DNA from: Terrisporobacter vanillatitrophus
GTDB taxonomy: Bacteria > Bacillota > Clostridia > Peptostreptococcales > Peptostreptococcaceae
DNA length: 64,000 nucleotides
Assembly: GCF_051148895.1 (NCBI RefSeq)
Contig: NZ_CP154625.1
Span: forward strand, 1,302,001-1,366,000
Reading direction: 5' to 3'
The notes beneath the pieces were generated by a model. That model ran no database searches and had not been told where the DNA came from. It saw only the letters and a program-made list of their open reading frames with translations. Below, piece after piece: positions 62,011-64,000 of the stretch (positions are counted from its first letter, which is position 1; every line of letters starts with the position of its first letter). Position numbers and translations under genes: made by a program.

Positions 62011-63088
62011 ATGAAAGCATTAATATTTACAGGCGCATTTGGAATGGGTCATTACTCAGCGGCAGAAGCTGTGAAAGAAGAAATATTAAGAGAAGAACCA
62101 GAAGCAACAGTTATTATAATAGATATGATAGAGTACATATTTCCAAAACTTAGTGAATTAATATATTTAATTTTTAATTTTATGGTTAACAAATTTTCTT
62201 TAATTTATAATTTCTTTAATAAAATAGTGGCAAAAAAGAACTAGTGTGCCACTAAAAAAATCAGTTATGAAAAAATTAGATTTATTATTAAAAAACAATG
62301 ATGTTGATTTAGTAATTTCTACTTTTCCAGCTTGCTCTCAATATTTTTCAGCATATAAAAAAATGAGAAATTATAATATTCCCCTTTATACTTATGTTAC
62401 GGATATATCTGTAAATGAGGAATGGATTAGTGAACAAACTGATTTGTATTTTGTAGGCAGTGATATAACAAAAAACTCACTTTTGTGCAAAAATGTAGAT
62501 AGTGATAAAATAGTAATTAGTGGTATCCCTGTTAAACAAAATTTTAAGGAAGAAAAGATAATAGAAAAATCAAAGGATAAAAAAGAAGTATTAATAATGG
62601 GTGGTGGCTTAGGTCTAATACCTTGTGCAATGGACTTTTTAGAAAAACTTTCAAAAGATGATAATATAAAAATAACATTTATCGCAGGAAAAAATAAAAA
62701 GCTACTAGAATATTTAAAAGATAAGTATCCTAATGTAGAGTCAATTGGATATACAGATAAAGTTGATCAATATATGAAAAAAGCAGACTTGATAATTTCA
62801 AAATCTGGTGGAATAACATTATTTGAAGCTATTTTTAGTGAAACACCATTATATGTTATTAGACCATTTTTATATCAGGAAATAGGAAATGCTCTATATA
62901 TACAAGACAGTTGTATTGGTAAGGTAATATGGACAAATGGAACAGATATTTATGAAGATGTAGCATCTTTATTAAATAATGAATTACTTTTAAAAAGTAT
63001 GGAAGAAAATATCTTAATTGAAAAAGAAAAATTACAAAGTACATCACCACTTAATTACTATTATGGAGGGATAAGAGCTTGCTATTAA
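62011..63088 (+). pseudogene. MGDG-synthase/UgtP-like glycosyltransferase, frameshifted
   Basis: Two frames together match one GT28-type diglucosyldiacylglycerol/MGDG synthase of ~358 aa. The first (62011-62244) has the MGDG-synthase N terminus ALIFTGAFGMGHYSAAEAV. The second (62246-63088) has LVISTFPACSQYF, EVLIMGGGLGLIP and ADLIISKSGGITLFEAIFSETP. The break lies at GGCAAAAAAGAAC (62229-62241): removing one A from the A6 run restores a continuous frame (AKRTSVPLKKS). So it is a recent mutation, a sequencing error, or slippage. An independent start GTG at 62246 without ribosome binding site is less likely. The following gene overlaps by ten bases. Confidence 0.8.
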
Positions 63089-63768
63089 AAATTATAATAA
63101 TTTTGGTTATGATATTGTTGTGTTACAGTATTGTGCCAACTTATTTATATAAACTTCAATATAAAATAACAAAGAAAAACAAGGCAAATGATAAAGTCCT
63201 ATACTTAACTTTTGATGATGGACCAGATGAAAAGTATACGCCTTGTCTTTTAGATTTGTTAAAAAAACATAATATAAAGGCAACTTTCTTTATGGTAGCA
63301 ACTTTTGCTAAGGAAAATCCTATAATGGTAAATAGGATGAAAGAAGAAGGACATTGTATAGGTCTTCATTCTTATGAACATAAAAATGCCCTATATCAAA
63401 GTAAATCTTACACTTCATATGATTTTGAACAAAGTGTAAAAGTCATGGAAAAACTAGGTGTTAATGTGAAGTTTTATAGACCACCTTGGGGACATTGCAA
63501 TATGTTTACAAATCATGAAGTGAAGAAATACAACTTAATTAAAGTGCTATGGGACGTAATGGCACAAGATTGGGAAGAAAACACAACATATAATGTTATA
63601 TGTGATAAATTATTAAAAAGAAGTAAAGATGGTAGTATAATATGTTTGCATGATGGACGAGGCAAAAATGAAGCACCATCTAGGACAATTAAAGCCTTAG
63701 AAAAAGCAATTCTCATTTGGGAAAGAGAAGGCTATAAATTTTTGACTATGGAGGATTATTATGAGTAA
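63079..63768 (+). CDS. polysaccharide deacetylase (NodB domain), membrane anchored
   Basis: A 229-aa protein: N-terminal signal-anchor helix (about 2-22), then a CE4/NodB domain with TFDDGPD (catalytic and metal Asp), LHSYEHK (H-S-x-x-H metal site), RPPWGHCN and CLHDG. Removes N-acetyl groups from peptidoglycan or another amino sugar. TTG start overlapping the glycosyltransferase stop by ten bases, with GGAGGGA upstream, so they form an operon. Confidence 0.9.
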   Translation: MLLKIIIILVMILLCYSIVPTYLYKLQYKITKKNKANDKVLYLTFDDGPDEKYTPCLLDLLKKHNIKATFFMVATFAKENPIMVNRMKEEGHCIGLHSYEHKNALYQSKSYTSYDFEQSVKVMEKLGVNVKFYRPPWGHCNMFTNHEVKKYNLIKVLWDVMAQDWEENTTYNVICDKLLKRSKDGSIICLHDGRGKNEAPSRTIKALEKAILIWEREGYKFLTMEDYYE

Positions 63769-64000
63769 AAAGGTTTCTCCAAAGAATATACTAAAAAATG
63801 GTGGCTTGTTTATTGGGTTAATGTTATTAACCTTTTATATAATTTTTAAAAATAATAATATAAAAGAGATTTTAGATGTTATATCTACTTTAAATATGAA
63901 TTATATAGGAATAAGTATAATTTGTAGTTTTGCTTTTATTTTTTGTGAAGGTATGAATATAGGTAGAAGTCTAAAGCTTATGGAATATGAAATTAAATTT
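63761..64000 (+). CDS. UPF0104/lysylphosphatidylglycerol-synthase-like membrane protein, 3' end outside the window
   Basis: Eighty codons are seen. MSKKVSPKNILKNGGLFIGL opens a hydrophobic helix, then FKNNNIKEILDVISTLNMNYIG and a second helix. This resembles the N terminus of the YbhN/AglD/MprF-flippase-like UPF0104 family. It overlaps the deacetylase gene by eight bases (TATGAGTAA), so all three genes are coupled and may build and move a glycolipid. Confidence 0.7.
   Translation, partial: MSKKVSPKNILKNGGLFIGLMLLTFYIIFKNNNIKEILDVISTLNMNYIGISIICSFAFIFCEGMNIGRSLKLMEYEIKF

Overview
This is a strongly A+T-rich chromosomal window from an anaerobic, amino-acid-fermenting Firmicute of the Clostridia, most likely near the Clostridium/Peptostreptococcaceae group. 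The evidence is AGGAGG-type ribosome binding sites with many TTG and GTG starts, a selenocysteine-containing betaine reductase operon (Stickland metabolism), a B12-dependent ribonucleotide reductase, an [FeFe]-hydrogenase maturase, VanW and PucR proteins, and an IS1182-type transposon. I saw no rRNA, tRNA or CRISPR array. A gene runs in over the left edge and another runs out over the right edge.

Layout. 1-7.3 kb: cell-envelope and small genes. These are a 3D-domain protein, an 11-mer repeat protein, a hydrogenase-type ACT regulator, a 56-aa gene behind a LexA-like promoter, a VanW protein, a predicted membrane pseudokinase, an AI-2E family exporter and a polymer-forming protein. 7.3-12.8 kb: a PanE-like reductase, a tandem glycine riboswitch driving an alanine/glycine symporter, a DUF362 ferredoxin, and a PucR regulator divergent from the next operon. 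13-21.8 kb: a self-contained betaine reductase operon, grdI-grdH(Sec)-BCCT transporter-trxB-trxA-grdA(Sec)-grdCD, in which GrdC and GrdD form one polypeptide. 21.9-28.6 kb: an orphan phage-type family B DNA polymerase, a CarD regulator, a 62-aa peptide gene, and a minus-strand cluster of cysteine-desulfurase-like protein, double-cubane-cluster protein, DUF3343 Se/S-carrier-like protein and ATP-dependent activator. 28.7-31 kb: a pentapeptide-repeat potassium channel and a D,D-carboxypeptidase.

31.2-39.5 kb is the housekeeping block rpsB-tsf-pyrH-frr-(small ORF)-uppS-cdsA-dxr-rseP-ispG, with a candidate autoregulatory pseudoknot before rpsB. It is followed by an OpuC-type glycine betaine importer (39.8-42.5 kb), nrdJ, hydE on the minus strand, a nitrate/sulfonate/taurine-type ABC importer, a lipoprotein, and a SAM-riboswitch-controlled metNIQ operon with a second tandem metQ (49.7-53.3 kb). 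53.4-64 kb: a Ppx/GppA protein, a 3-methyladenine glycosylase, proC, an intact IS1182-family element, a DUF1002 protein, a degenerate nuclease-fold protein with a His/Cys-rich tail, a group-2 sigma factor, and a glycolipid-type cluster (frameshifted MGDG-synthase-like glycosyltransferase, polysaccharide deacetylase, UPF0104 membrane protein).

How the genes fit together. Two independent betaine importers (BCCT and OpuC), betaine reductase protein B, the shared proteins A and C/D, and a dedicated thioredoxin pair would take betaine from the medium to trimethylamine plus acetyl phosphate, with electrons from NADPH via TrxB/TrxA. The substrate-specific glycine reductase genes grdB and grdE are not in the window. 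Functions are read from motifs and remembered families; no database search was run.
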